From: Dillenia suffruticosa
Taxonomy: Eukaryota; Streptophyta; Magnoliopsida; Dilleniales; Dilleniaceae
Reading direction: 5' to 3'
DNA: 64,000 nt
Assembly: GCA_033439265.1 (NCBI GenBank)
Contig: JAVTVX010000013.1
Location: 21,742,500 to 21,806,499, forward strand
Positions 36,388-47,764 of this stretch are shown here, piece after piece. Both the position numbers and the translations under genes were made by a program. Every line of letters starts with the position of its first letter. Position 1 is the stretch's first letter. The notes below the pieces were generated by a model. It saw only the letters and a program-made list of their open reading frames with translations, was not told the DNA's origin and ran no database searches.

Positions 36388-38897
36388 GATATTTTCAAAA
36401 ACTTACTATTTTATTTATACACAAATTGGGCTTCGCGGGTTGGGCCAATTGGCGTAGCCCACCACCCACAAGAAGTTAGACTAGGAAACCCTTTTGTTTG
36501 CATCTGTATTATTGGGGGGAGAGAGGCTATTTTTAACAGACGTGTCCGTTTCGCTCTCGCCTGTCACTCTTCGGTGAATTTGCTCGAGATCAGTAGGTCC
36601 GTTTCTCTCTCTGTTCACCTCCGACTCCTCCGCTTCTGGTATCTTCCTGTAAGCCCTAAAATCTCTCACCCTTTATTTTTCTCTCCCGTTTTTTCTCTAT
36701 TATAAATCAACTGGACGATCGCGATTGGCTGGACTCCTCATTTTTATGACATTTAAGTCCTTGATTTGTAAGCATCATGGGAATTTCGGAATTCGGTAAT
36801 CCGTGGATCGATGTTAATGTGTTTCATACGGTGAATATGAGCTTTATTCGATGTTCGACTAAAGTTTATCCAATATATTTTTTTTTGTTGGGCATTATAT
36901 TGTAATTTTCTCATGAAATAGTCTTTTTTTGTTGAATTCGATAAATCGTTTGCATGCGTTTGCTGGTTTGAATCGGCTAGGGTTTACTGTGTCCAGAGAT
37001 TTTTGGCCCCAATTTTGTAGTATTGAACTGAAATTGAATTGTGCATTTAGTTATGTGAATAATTTGTACTTTAATTATGCAAAGTTGGATGATCTTGCAG
37101 TAGAAATTTTGGAGCCTTTAGATTTATGTTATATACTATGGACTAACCAAAATCAATTTAGATATAGTGTTGTGTCCTTGGTAACAATTGGGAGGAACAA
37201 CTACTAAAGTCCTGGCTCATGGACTTAGGTACTGGTGTGAGGTGCATATACAAGTTGGATGGAAAAACATGCGTTTCATTTGAAAAAAAAAAAACAAGCT
37301 ATCTGCTAAAACAAGCATCCACCCCCAATAACAGTTTCCATATGTGCAGTCAGTCGACAGGAGTGCGGCTGGGCAAAGTGAAGAAACCATGTTAAATAGG
37401 TTAAGTGGTTAGGGGTTTCCCTTGGTGGACTGACATCACATCAGCAATGCTCAATATTGATGAATTTTGGATTTAGCTACCCCAGTCTTGACTGGATTTA
37501 TTTTCTTCTATGTTATCCATCTTGAACCCGCTTATGGCCCAACTATTCTGTCTTAGTTTGTCCTGAAAACTTAAAATCCAGCAGAAGTTCCTTAAATGTG
37601 TTCTATGGTCGGTGTAAATTTTTTTCATGGTAATACTTATTTTTTGTTTTGATAAATGATCTAAAGAATCCAGTAGAAGTCCCCTCAATGCAGTTTCTCG
37701 TGGGTCGAATCAGCTTAGATATCACTACATTGTCCAAGCTTTTCGTTCCATCATACCATTCTTTAACTTGTCCAAACTCTTGACAGCATAACCATTTCTA
37801 TCTTCTTCCCTGGCTGTTATGCAAGTGATATGATCTCTCACAGATCTTAACAGGAAGGATGCCAGCAGGGACCATTAAACTTGATCTGCTCACAGATGTT
37901 GAGATTGTCTAGTTGTTGTCCACTGTATGGTGTTTGGAAGCCTTTTTTCTATATGACTTTGGTCAAATCCTTGTGCTGTGAACTTTACTTATCTGATTCT
38001 TGTGCGACATTTTCAGGAAAAATGGCATCAAACAGGGCTCAAGGTGGAATTCAACAGTTGTTAGCTGCAGAACAAGAAGCTCAGTGTCTTGTGAATGCTG
38101 CCCGAAATGGTAAGACTTTTTATGCTTCATATTGTCCTTTTGCTTTTGAGGTCATATCAGATGGGAATTGTGGGGGACTTTTTATGTGGTCCTTGCATTG
38201 TACTATCTATGATCTGCGGTCTGATATTTCTTTGATCGTATGGAAAGTTGCTGTAGATTTCATCCTTTTGATTTGTTGCTACTGTCCATCACATTTAGCT
38301 TATATTGCTGCATATGAAGTGATTTATTTTTATTTTTATTTTTATTTTAAGCAGATCAACAGATTTCTTCCTGAGATTATTTTCCCCTTTTCTGTTGAAA
38401 GATCTCGCTTTGGGGGATCAGGCCACACTTGCCCCTCCTCTTGTCTTTAAATCCATAATGAATTCTGCCTTTGAAACCATTGCAAAATTAAATCCGATCC
38501 TTTGAAAGCAGGTCCTCTCTCTAGAAATCCTGCTTCATAAATTACACAAGGTGCGAGTGAATGTTATCAAGAAATATAATGGAATTTATGGTAAGTTTTA
38601 ACCCTGAGGTCCAAGGCCACCCCCTTCCCCCGATCACCCCAAATCCACAAGGAATTCTGCCTCTGAAGCCATTGTAAAGTTAAATCCTGTCTTTTGAAAG
38701 CAGGTCCTCTCTCTAGAGATCCTGCTTAGACCGTTGAGTATGATCTTTGTTGGGACGAAGAAAGCAGGTCCTCTCTTTTGTTGGGATGAAAAGAGGGTGC
38801 ATTTTTCAATTATAGGTTAATCCCACCTTTGTAAAACTCTCTCTCTCATCATATGGAAAATAATTAGAATTGAGAAGCTGATAAAAAAGCATCCAAA
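36388..38897 (+). pseudogene. Truncated V-ATPase subunit G gene, 5' half, direct copy
   Basis: This copy has the same content as the inverted copy at 28,011-30,530: promoter with TGGGCT/TGGGCC motifs, 5' UTR, UTR intron, first coding exon (38,022-38,109; [14 protein letters not shown], ending VNAARN) and the start of intron 1. Similarity to the intact gene stops at 38,897 within GCATCC. The downstream exons are missing. It carries about 150 bp in intron 1 (38,604-38,755) that the intact gene lacks. An open frame of 189 codons here is exon plus intron read-through and is not a gene product I would predict. Confidence 0.88.
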
Positions 38898-40029
38898 GAA
38901 AAGTCAAGAATGTTAGAAAACAGATCAACAAACTCAAAAATCAAAAAACAGAAATAACGTAAAACTGATCCTTTACAAGAGAAGAAACGAACCATCAAAT
39001 TATTGGAAGCTTCTCTTGATGAAATGGATCTTTTTTGGCAAAAACATAAAATCCCATAAGTAAAATCAATTTATTTATAAAGAAAATAAATTTATCATTA
39101 GATTAATAAATGGTTTTGGAAAAAAATTAAATAAATATTAATATAGTTTACTTTTAACTTAATAGAATTTTTAACAAGGGAGACATGTCATAATTCAATT
39201 TTCAAGTGTGTAACATAAGTTCCTTTGGACGCTACAATTCCCGATCCCGTCGTGAATATGATTGGAGTCAAATTTAAGGTTTCACCTTGATCAAAATCAT
39301 ATGGAGGAAAAAGAAAAGCCTCTAGCAATTCTACTATTATAAACGTTTTATATCATATGGTTGATGGAACAACTTTTATTAATTTAATAGCCACAGCCTG
39401 TTTTGTAACCCTGCAAAATCTTTAATTATTTCTCTTGAAGAGAGAGACCAATAGGTTATAATTTAATTGACATTGATCTTTTTCGCTTTGTAAAAGTTTT
39501 AAGTTTAAGACTTAATATATAAAAAAAGAAAAGAAAAGAAAAAAACAAGAGAGGAAGAGAGAGGGGCATACATCACATGATACCCAAAGGCCAATGGCTA
39601 GTCTATTAAAGAAATAAATAGTTAGTGTCTCCGGCCGGGCAATCTAGTGATCACGTTCTCCTTCTTCAATCCCGTAATTTAAGTTCAAATCTCTTTATAA
39701 CAAAACAAACAATTATAATAAATAATTGGTCTATAAGGGGCATTGAATAAAGTGAAAGCAAAACAAGAAAAGCTGTGTGGGTAAGTCTAGATTCGAATCC
39801 TTAATAAAAAGCAACTGTGCTACTTAGTAAAGAACTTTGATTTTAAGAACCAAAAAATTGGATTCTCCAAACGAATAATCACCTATGCTAAGGTCCACCG
39901 AGCCTACTCTTATGCCTGCCCTAGTTCGGCTATTTAAAGCTTGTGACATGACTGTGGCTATTGATTTTTTCTCGACCCAAAAAATTAAATTACATATATT
40001 AAAAAATTTTAATATAAGGGAATTTAATG
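38898..40029. repeat. Palindrome-arm fragment and spacer segment, copy 3
   Basis: About 130 bp (38,898-39,030) match the inner end of the palindrome arms (25,345-25,480) and are followed without a gap by the spacer segment shared with 30,531-31,420 and, inverted, 33,061-34,150. The junction sits inside a T run. Confidence 0.75.
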
Positions 40030-40845
40030 TAATAATTTAAATCTTTTTCTGAAAAAAAAGAGTTTGATTTTTATTTATAAAATTATATACTTTATAATAA
40101 AAATTGTTATAAATAAAAAAAAAGTAAATGGGTTTAACGATATTAAACTTTACCACTATTACCTAAATACCCCTCCCATCGAAACCCTATCTCATTTTTC
40201 CATCCCCAAAACCCTAGTGCCCTCTCTGCACCCCCTCCTACTTGTATATAACAGTGCGACCAAAATTCGACCTGTACCCAGAATTGTACCTTAAGTTGGT
40301 GGCGCAAGTTCACTGGCAATCAAAATCAGACCTCTCGGTCTCTCTCCGAGGAAAATCAGAGAAGAAGACATCGCCAAGGAGGCCTTCAATGACTGCATCG
40401 GCCTACTTGTAACGGTATCTTCTGAGACTCTCTACAAAATTTTAAAATTGGGTTGTTCCTCGTAACAGTAGTTTACTAGTCTGCATTTATTTTCTTTTAT
40501 CATTCGCCGCACATAGTTCTTCTTGAAAGTCCCTTAAAATGATTTTCAGGATTTTATCTGTGCAAAGAAAAAACAGTCCATTCTTGTTGTTTGAGCTTTA
40601 TCCTGGTGATATGCTCCATTGTGAATGGCATACATTTCTACAAGTTTCATAGTAATTAGATTGGACTCTCTGGTGGAAATTATTTGTAACTGCATATAGT
40701 TCTTCTTGGAAGTCCATTAAAATGATTTCCAAGATTTTATGTATGCAAATAGCAAAAAGTCCATTCTGCTTGAGCCTTCTCATCTTTTAAATCCATGGGA
40801 TTGTGTTCTAATGTGAATGGCTTACATTTCTTTCGAACTCCACCT
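40030..40845. repeat. RPL12-bearing segment, direct copy
   Basis: The inverted partner is 32,010-33,060. It includes a ribosomal-protein-type promoter with AAACCCTA motifs at 40,182-40,189 and 40,208-40,215 and a TATATAA box near 40,244. Confidence 0.8.
40254..40420 (+). pseudogene. 60S ribosomal protein L12 pseudogene fragment, right copy
   Basis: The initiator codon is GTG at 40,254, followed by CGA CCA AAA TTC GAC (RPKFD, as in the family's PPKFD). After a frame shift near 40,295, [19 protein letters not shown] and [19 protein letters not shown] follow. Similarity ends at about 40,417. Compared with the left copy the invariant Gly of KIGPLG has become Arg. It is non-functional. Confidence 0.82.
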
Positions 40846-41139
40846 CGTCCCTCTTCCTTCATAAGTACTTTGTTGTTCCCTTTGGATGGTTTTCCCATTC
40901 TCTTAAATCATAGGGGCAAGCTGTGTCTCAACAATCTAAAGTCTGTAACAGTTTCATTTTTGTCTTGTGTCTCTGTTTTTTATACCACTACTCCCATATA
41001 CGATTTAAATTGAAGGTTTTGCCCAAATTTTGGTTCTTGATTTATCACCACGGCCGCTAAATCTATTTTGGAGACGGACAATTCATGGCCTCTGGATCCC
41101 AACTGATGTCTTTTATTAGATCTCTCTCTCCCCTGCCCC

Positions 41140-41146
41140 TATTTAA
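41140..41146 (+). promoter_or_regulatory. Candidate TATA box of microprotein gene B
   Basis: TATTTAA lies 243 bp upstream of the ATG. The duplicated phrase CCCTATAGTCAATTATTTT follows twice, at about 41,152 and 41,210, with a (CT) insertion between the two that copy A lacks. Confidence 0.5.
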
Positions 41147-41382
41147 AGACACCCTATAGTCAATTATTTTCTCTCTCCCTCTTCTCTCTCTCTCTCTTTA
41201 AAGAAGACCCCCTATAGTCAATTATTTTCATCTCAGCTCTCATTCAACCTCGTCTTAAAGGAAAAGAAACCCTTGTTGATATACAATTCTTCCTACATGC
41301 CCTCTCTCTGCTTTCTGAAGGGGGTGGAGAGGTACATAATTAACACCAACCGCAAATTTTCTTTATTCGGGGTTAAAATAAA

Positions 41383-41541
41383 ATGGCAAAAGAGATTAGA
41401 AATGTGAAGCAGATGAGAAACTGGAATACATGGATGGCTGTTGCTCCAGCACCTATTATTTACCCCTACAAGGTATCAAATTCTCCTGGTCTTGATACTA
41501 TTACCGAAGACCCAGATGAGGAATATGATGGAGATTCATAA
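41383..41541 (+). CDS. Acidic-tailed microprotein, copy B (52 aa)
   Basis: This 52-codon frame is a close copy of gene A, with MAKEIRNVKQMR, W..VAPAPIIYP.K, SNSPGLDTI and the tail TEDPDEEYDGDS. Replacements relative to A are few and mostly conservative (K/E, M/V, L/W, T/V, F/L, E/D). There is no signal peptide, and the tail is strongly acidic. Leader and 3' flank also match A, up to the CTTTTGTCTGC phrase near 41,648. It lies 1.2 kb before the diverged paralogue C in the same orientation, so B and C look like an old tandem pair and A like a later copy. Function unknown to me. Confidence 0.68.
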   Translation: MAKEIRNVKQMRNWNTWMAVAPAPIIYPYKVSNSPGLDTITEDPDEEYDGDS

Positions 41542-42159
41542 ATCCATAAACTCTGCACTGCAATCCTGGATTTGGATTGTACATGTAGCAGAGGAGATTT
41601 TGTAAATGACTAGTGCTTCTACCCCAGTGTAAATACGTTTTGTACTTTTGTCTGCCCCTTTATTTTTTTGGGTGGTTATAATTTGTAAAAATATCATCAT
41701 AAAATGGTCTGAACTGAATTGCTCCCATCTTTTATTATTATTTTAATTCTTATTTATGCTTTCTCTCTCGATTTCATGTAGTAACAAAATTAGGAACATA
41801 TATCAACCCAAAAGCAGAAAAGGATTAAAGGCAGAGAAGTTGAATTTAAATTTCAAAAACAAAATCCCAAAGATTTTGCGTCCCTTAACCCTGTTTTATT
41901 GACACCCCATGTTTAGTCTCTCCTTAATAAAGATGTTTCAACCAATATGTAGGTTGTAGTTATTGCTGACAGAACTTGAAAATTTTAAGAAATTTTTTAA
42001 TAGAAATTTAGATTTTGATAGTATAGGAGCTATGCATTGATGATCTATTATAGGAAACGGATGTTTAAATCTTGTAATAGAACAAAATGAGGAAATTGAT
42101 ATTAAGAGGCATATGTTCCTACTCTTCGCACTCAATATACAGCATTTTCCTCAATATAC

Positions 42160-42215
42160 AGCACAGCCTTTGCACAGGCGACCCGGGTTCGATCTCAGAC
42201 GACGGTAACTTTCAT
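42160..42215 (+). other. tRNA-derived fragment
   Basis: AGCCTTTGCACAGGC resembles an anticodon arm with TGC, and GGGTTCGATCTC a T-arm or box B. The 5' half of a tRNA is missing, so this is probably a tRNA pseudogene piece or SINE remnant, not a working tRNA. Confidence 0.3.
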
Positions 42216-42477
42216 TTTGTTTCTCTACAATTTTAAAATCGCTACTGAAATAAACGGTTTTGGCTATTTTGGTCAAAACCAGTGACCATAGTAAGCACGT
42301 GGCGCACGCGTGTCGTGGGTTCTTGAAACCAAAACCACGAATCAGTCTTTTGTAGACTTCCATGAGGACTTGTGCGTCCTTCCCCTCTGCTGCCACATGG
42401 TTTCCTTGTTCATGCGAAGAAACACACCGTACCATTTTTCAACACATACACGACGTCCTCCCCCACCAACTATCCCT

Positions 42478-42497
42478 CCCCCCCCCCCCCCCCCCCC
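42478..42497 (+). repeat. Poly(C) run of 20
   Basis: An uninterrupted C run lies about 125 bp upstream of the ATG of microprotein gene C, within its likely promoter or leader. Confidence 0.85.
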
Positions 42498-42620
42498 ACA
42501 AAGAAAAAAAGTGAAAATAGCCAAACACTCCTCTAATTTCTTCCAAATTTGACCCTATTCTTCAAATTCTGTCTCATGCTTTCTCGCACAAAAACCTCCT
42601 CAACGTTTCACAATATAGTT

Positions 42621-42755
42621 ATGGAACTGAAGAATTTGATTCCTTGGACTGAGGTTGCTCCAGCACCCATAATTTTCCCTTCTAAGCCCTCTCATTCTCC
42701 TCCACTAGAGACTATCTCCGAGGAGTCCGATGAGGAATGCCATGGTGACTCATAA
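42621..42755 (+). CDS. Acidic-tailed microprotein, paralogue C (44 aa)
   Basis: The 44-codon frame begins MELKNL and has W.EVAPAPIIFPSK, SHSPPLETI, then SEESDEECHGDS. Relative to A and B it lacks eight N-terminal residues but keeps W, VAPAPII, P.K.S.SP, TI.E, DEE and the terminal GDS. An in-frame upstream ATG at 42,549 exists, but the alignment favours 42,621. A CT-rich tract follows the stop. Conservation concentrated in the protein-coding part, while flanks have diverged, is the best evidence in this window that the family is translated. I do not recognise a named domain. Confidence 0.65.
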   Translation: MELKNLIPWTEVAPAPIIFPSKPSHSPPLETISEESDEECHGDS

Positions 42756-42759
42756 ATTT

Positions 42760-44723
42760 CCTTCTCTCTCTCTCTCTCTCTTTCATTTTGGATAGAGTTA
42801 GATTTTGTAAATTTTTGTAATGCAAGATCTCAAATTCCCTGATATGATCTCGTTACCGTTTTCTTTAGAAAAAATATCAGTAGCTTGTTAATTCGTAGCA
42901 ACATCCAATTTTTCATATTGCATACTTATCTTATTTATTAATTTTTTTTTTATGTAAGTTTAACAAATTAATTCTTACGTACTTTAATATGAACTAAATG
43001 TGATTTGGTTCCTCTATTTGTGTTGTTGGGTTATCATGTGCAAATGTTAGTATTAGGTTAGAATAGATACAAAAGCAAATAAACTGAGAGCTCCGTGTTT
43101 AACATTAAACTAAGCAAAAAAGAATATTTATGCAAATTAAATTTTGAAATAAATAAGTATCATAAATATAATTTATGCATCATAATCTACGACTCCAATC
43201 CATCGTACATATTAAAGAGATAAAATAAAACAAGAATATAAAAAATAGATGAATATAGTTGTGATACCGTATCAGTAATATAAAAATATTAAAACCTAAT
43301 TTTCTATTAAATTGAATTTATATAAAAAATACATTATCAAACAGTAATTGATTTGATTTTTAATATATAATATATTTCCTTAAAAAATTATAATTTATTA
43401 ATAATAAATAATATTTTAAGGGATCTTAATGATATTTTAAAATTTTTATTTGCTCTTTTAAAAATACTATTAAAAATAATGCTAAAAAGTTTAAGGGCAG
43501 TTGGGCCCTTTCCCCTTCCCCGCTGGCGTCGCCACCGTTTCCATACAAATAAATGCAGCGCATTGCTTCTTTTTTTTTTTTTTTTAGCATGCATAGAGAT
43601 TCAAATTTGAATATATTATATGGGGAAGAAAAATGTGTTATTTGAGCTCAAACTCGTTTGCAACGCATTGCTTCATTTGGCTTCTGCTGAGCAAAATCGT
43701 GCTCAAAATCCAAAACGAGTTGAGTACAACAAGATGAGGACCAGGATGAGAAGGTAGGGAAGGAAATATTTTCAAAATGGTGACCGTAATTTTTGTTTAT
43801 TGCTTAAAAAAAATAATTTTAATGTAGAATTAGCCACTCTTCGTCTAGCTCATTGCTATTTAACAGCCATTTTCAACTCCACCCGATCAAATTTCATTCA
43901 GAATTTAATCGTGGAATTACCCAAGTTTTTGGTAATCTTGACCATCCATTTGAAAATGGGACCCCAACCAAATGCCATTGCCTAATTTAATCCCCTTTCC
44001 TTTTAACCCCAACTTTTACATGTATTACCATCCGAGCCCATGCTCCTTCAATGTTGCTTTTTAATTTTTATTAATTACCAAATTAAATTCACGAGAAACC
44101 CATATAATTCAAAGCCAGAAAAGAGAAATTGAAGACATGTATGTACGGTAATATTTTAAATTTTTATGTCATGCTTTTGAAGTCCTTAGGAGTTGCAACC
44201 ATGGATCCTGTTCCTGATTTGAGAGGGAGAGGCCAATGAGTATTTTCCTGAAACCCAATGCCTTTTTACGAATTAAAACAAGCATGGACCCATTAAAAAT
44301 AGGAATCAAAATATTGCCAAATTATTAACAAAAATCCCCAAAATTATCGTTTTCAAGAGGAAAGAAAAAAGGAAGAAAGAAATTTGATGGAGCTTGAAGA
44401 TATGTGAAAAATCAAATGCTGCGGACCAAACAGACATGTTAGGAGAAATTGAAAAAATAAATTATAAACTTATAGTGACGAAACTGGGGTAGGCATAGCA
44501 AAAGGCCAGGTGGACCGTCGCAATTAGATATCTTTTAGGGAATTCGCTGCCTTCTTGTGAAAAGTCCAGAAAACCAAGAGCGGTGGGTGAAGAGAGAGGG
44601 TTATTTTTGTAAAATCATTGGAAAAAGTAAATTAAGAAAAAATAATAAAAAGAAACCAACTCTCAATAACTTGAATGGTGAATGACTATCATATTCATAT
44701 TATATAATTGACTCCTTTAATAC

Positions 44724-44763
<40 letters not shown>

Positions 44764-45286
44764 AACATGAAGGGTATGGTCTGTAACACTATCTCGTGTT
44801 AAATCCTTCCCGATCTAGGCCACCTTCCTTCCAAATTTCTTTGTTCAATGAAACAAATTATAAATTGGGGAAAAAAAATAATGTGGCCTACGATATCAAA
44901 CCGCCGACAAATTTTCTGCAACGATTTCAATGTCCCACCATAATCTTAAAAGGACAAAAAATTTCTACATAGGATCTTTGAAATCTGTGTTGTAGTACTT
45001 ATGATTCACATCACTAAATGCACACATGCAAAAATCTCAGTATCAAACCAATAATGTATGCTTACAGATGACGAATTTATCTAATAACATAAATAAGGAA
45101 TTGGGATATAAAATTGCATTGTTATGCTCTCACTCATCAAGGTTGTCCATCTTTCATTACTGGGGGTTATAAGTTGAAATGGGGAGAGAAACGAGTTGGC
45201 ATTGCCATGCAGGAAGTTTAATGATTCGATGTCTTTTAAGCAGCAGTAATTCAATAGCCATAACAAGAAAAGAAAAGGGGTTCTAT
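42760..45286. other. AT-rich intergenic DNA with an LTR-like fragment
   Basis: 43,262-43,385 shares AATATAAAAATATTAAAACC and TTGATTTGATTTTTA.TATA with the sequences near 51,515 and 52,073. A CT microsatellite lies at about 44,729-44,761. I see no gene. Confidence 0.45.
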
Positions 45287-45295
45287 TTGACTATT

Positions 45296-45518
45296 TCTTT
45301 TTTGGTACCATGTCTTGGACACCGTCCGGTATTCAGGGTTTCGCTCCGACTAATTCGAACCGACAGCTGCAGTGGCTCCTGTTCGGAGGGCGGGTCTCCC
45401 AACGGGGAACGTTCCATACACATGAGGGCCAGATATTTTCGATGGGAATCGAATCTCGGTCATATTTAAGAGAACTCAACCCTACATCCAGTTGAGTCAA
45501 CCCACATTGATATTCTAA
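45296..45518 (-). mobile_element. tRNA-derived SINE, minus orientation
   Basis: TTGACTATT lies at 45,287-45,295 and 45,519-45,527. A short T run at the left is the tail. On the minus strand, TTGACTCAACTGG (box A-like) and GATTCGATTCCC (box B) are well placed. It is the better preserved relative of the element at 58,022-58,240 (shared CCGTC.GGTAT.C and TCTCCCAAC.GGGAACG). Confidence 0.8.
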
Positions 45519-45527
45519 TTGACTATT

Positions 45528-47760
45528 GATATTGCCTTAGTCTTAGTACGTCGATCAATGTTTAATTTCTAAGTTTATCACTCTCTTCCCCATCCCCACT
45601 ACGGCCGATCCCTCAACTACTGACCTCTCTTTCCTTTCTTTCACCGTTCATCTTTGCCTTCGTCATGACTCATTCTCCATAATTGGTGACTAAATAATTT
45701 TTTCTTAATTGTATTTTAATTGCCACATAACACTAATGCCAAATCAACAGGTCATGAGATTTAGATTAATCCTAAATGTTTATAGTTTGTAATTTAATTC
45801 CAAGTTCCGCCTAACATGAAACCAATCATTCGAAAAATGAACACAAAATTCCCATATTAGGCTTCCCAATCCACCACTTGAGGACAACCGACCATGAGTT
45901 GGTCATTGATGATTGGAAGCACAGACTCAAAATACAATATATTCCACCTCACGTCCAACACGTAGCAACACTCCCAACCAGTTAATTAATATAGTAAGCG
46001 GATATAACACGCGGCACGATATGAGTGATGGCAAGGATAAAAAAGGAGGAATGAAGTTTGATGGTCGGTGGTGCTTCAACAGTGACCGTCTGTTCTTAAC
46101 AACAAAATACTCGTGCTGTTTTCAAATGTCATTGTCACAAGAACACGTGGCATTTTGAGAGCCACAACTGGTCGTTAGGAAGTGTAGCTTCGGTGATCGT
46201 ACGACGTCGTTCGAGTCTTGTTGATATCTGCAGCATTTTTTGACCAAGAGTAGATTAATTTATTCTCAATCCCCCACTTTTGTTTTTTCTTTTCTTTTTT
46301 TTTTAATAATAAAAATCGATATTCAACCGAAGGGACAAGAGAGGGATGGCATGGTATGGTCAAATAGACAGCTCCATCAAGCCTAGTTTGGCAAGTGAAT
46401 TGGCACAATAATTTCTCCCTAATGTTGGGAAGCAATTTGTAATGTACGAACAATGTGAAATTTGAAAAAACTTAGTTGATTTCATTTTTTAAAATTTTAT
46501 AATATTTTTTAAAATTTTTATTTAAAAGATCTCGATTATTATTATATTAATATATATTTTTTACATTAAAAGCTTATACTTAAATTCAGTTAAGCCAAAC
46601 TCAACTTTCCCGAATTATAATTATGGCTTGGTCTACAATTTTATGGTAATTTAAAATTTAATAGCATTGAGATATTTAGAAATTAAAATAGAATTTAAAT
46701 TCATTTTTGTAATTAATTTTTACTTACAAAATTTTATATATATTTAAAAAAATCATTTACTTTAGCTAAATAAAATAGAAATAAGTCTAAAAAAGGCAGA
46801 GATTTTCTAAATATAGCCTTAAACAGGTTAATCTATGGGAAATTTATGAAAATTACATTTCCCTGCTTTTCGGTAGATTCCACCTCAGCTAGTCTCTTTG
46901 TGCTTGTACCAATTAATCATATTGAGAGAGAGAGAGAGAGAGAGAGAATTTTGTGGTGGAGGAAGAAGAAAAACACTATGATGTGTTTGACAAATGAGTC
47001 TCAAGGACAGCAGGCGCATGTTGGATTGGAGTTGGGGGTTGGTAAGGGTCGTCGTGTGAAGCCAAAAGAGGGCAGAGCGCCACGCCAGAGAAGAAATTTT
47101 TACTCTCCACTTAAGTGCGGGGGCGGTACGCAATCGCACGGTGAGCACAGATGGGATATTTTTTTTTTATCATACTTATTAAAGTAGTTGAAAAGTTACT
47201 TCCTTCCCTTAATTAGATTAGAAATTTGACACTTATTAAATACAAAGAAAATAATATTAGAAAATCTCTCCCTTAAATAAAATTTGATAATTAAATCGAT
47301 TCTGAATTAAGTAGAGTGAAACTTCAAATATCAAAAAGTCTAAGTATCCAAAAAAAAAAAAAAAAGATGGAGATATTTTTTATCCTTTTCATAAAGAAAA
47401 GGGTGCAGGACAGTCAATGTAGTTGGTAAAAGCTTTAACAAGCTTACGAGATACCCAACATATGATTGATACAAAATTACTCTATCAAGGGCAAGAAATA
47501 GAGAAAATTGCAACCACTCACCTTTCATCGTTTACAGGATTTCCTATATTGAAATTTAGTAGAGTGAAGTCATATGGGGGTCCATCAAAGAGAGTATACG
47601 AAAGTTAGAGATGGTGGGGCGGCAAAACCAAGTAATCATCATCAATTATTTTGGCGAAACACAGAAAAAAGGGCTAGTTGAACACTTCTCTTCTGCTACT
47701 CATAAATATCCCCAATCTCTCCTCTCTTTCCCACACGATCCAAACTAGGCTCAACACCCA
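45528..47760. other. Intergenic stretch, no gene recognised
   Basis: The sequence holds a GA tract at about 46,925-46,948 and homopolymer runs. The open frames at 46,846-47,187 and 46,175-46,453 have no convincing family features. The right end becomes the aquaporin promoter, with ATAAATATCC near 47,702. Confidence 0.4.
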
Positions 47761-47761
47761 A

Positions 47762-47764
<3 letters not shown>

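Noticed and set aside
37881-38450. 189-codon plus frame (and similar frames at 54,136-54,630 and 28,712-29,032)
   Set aside because: Only the middle 29 codons are the VHA-G first coding exon; the rest is intron read on both sides of clear splice sites.
40182-40215. AAACCCTA motifs as interstitial telomere repeats
   Set aside because: Only isolated single units, placed as telo-boxes upstream of the RPL12 fragment; no tandem telomere array.
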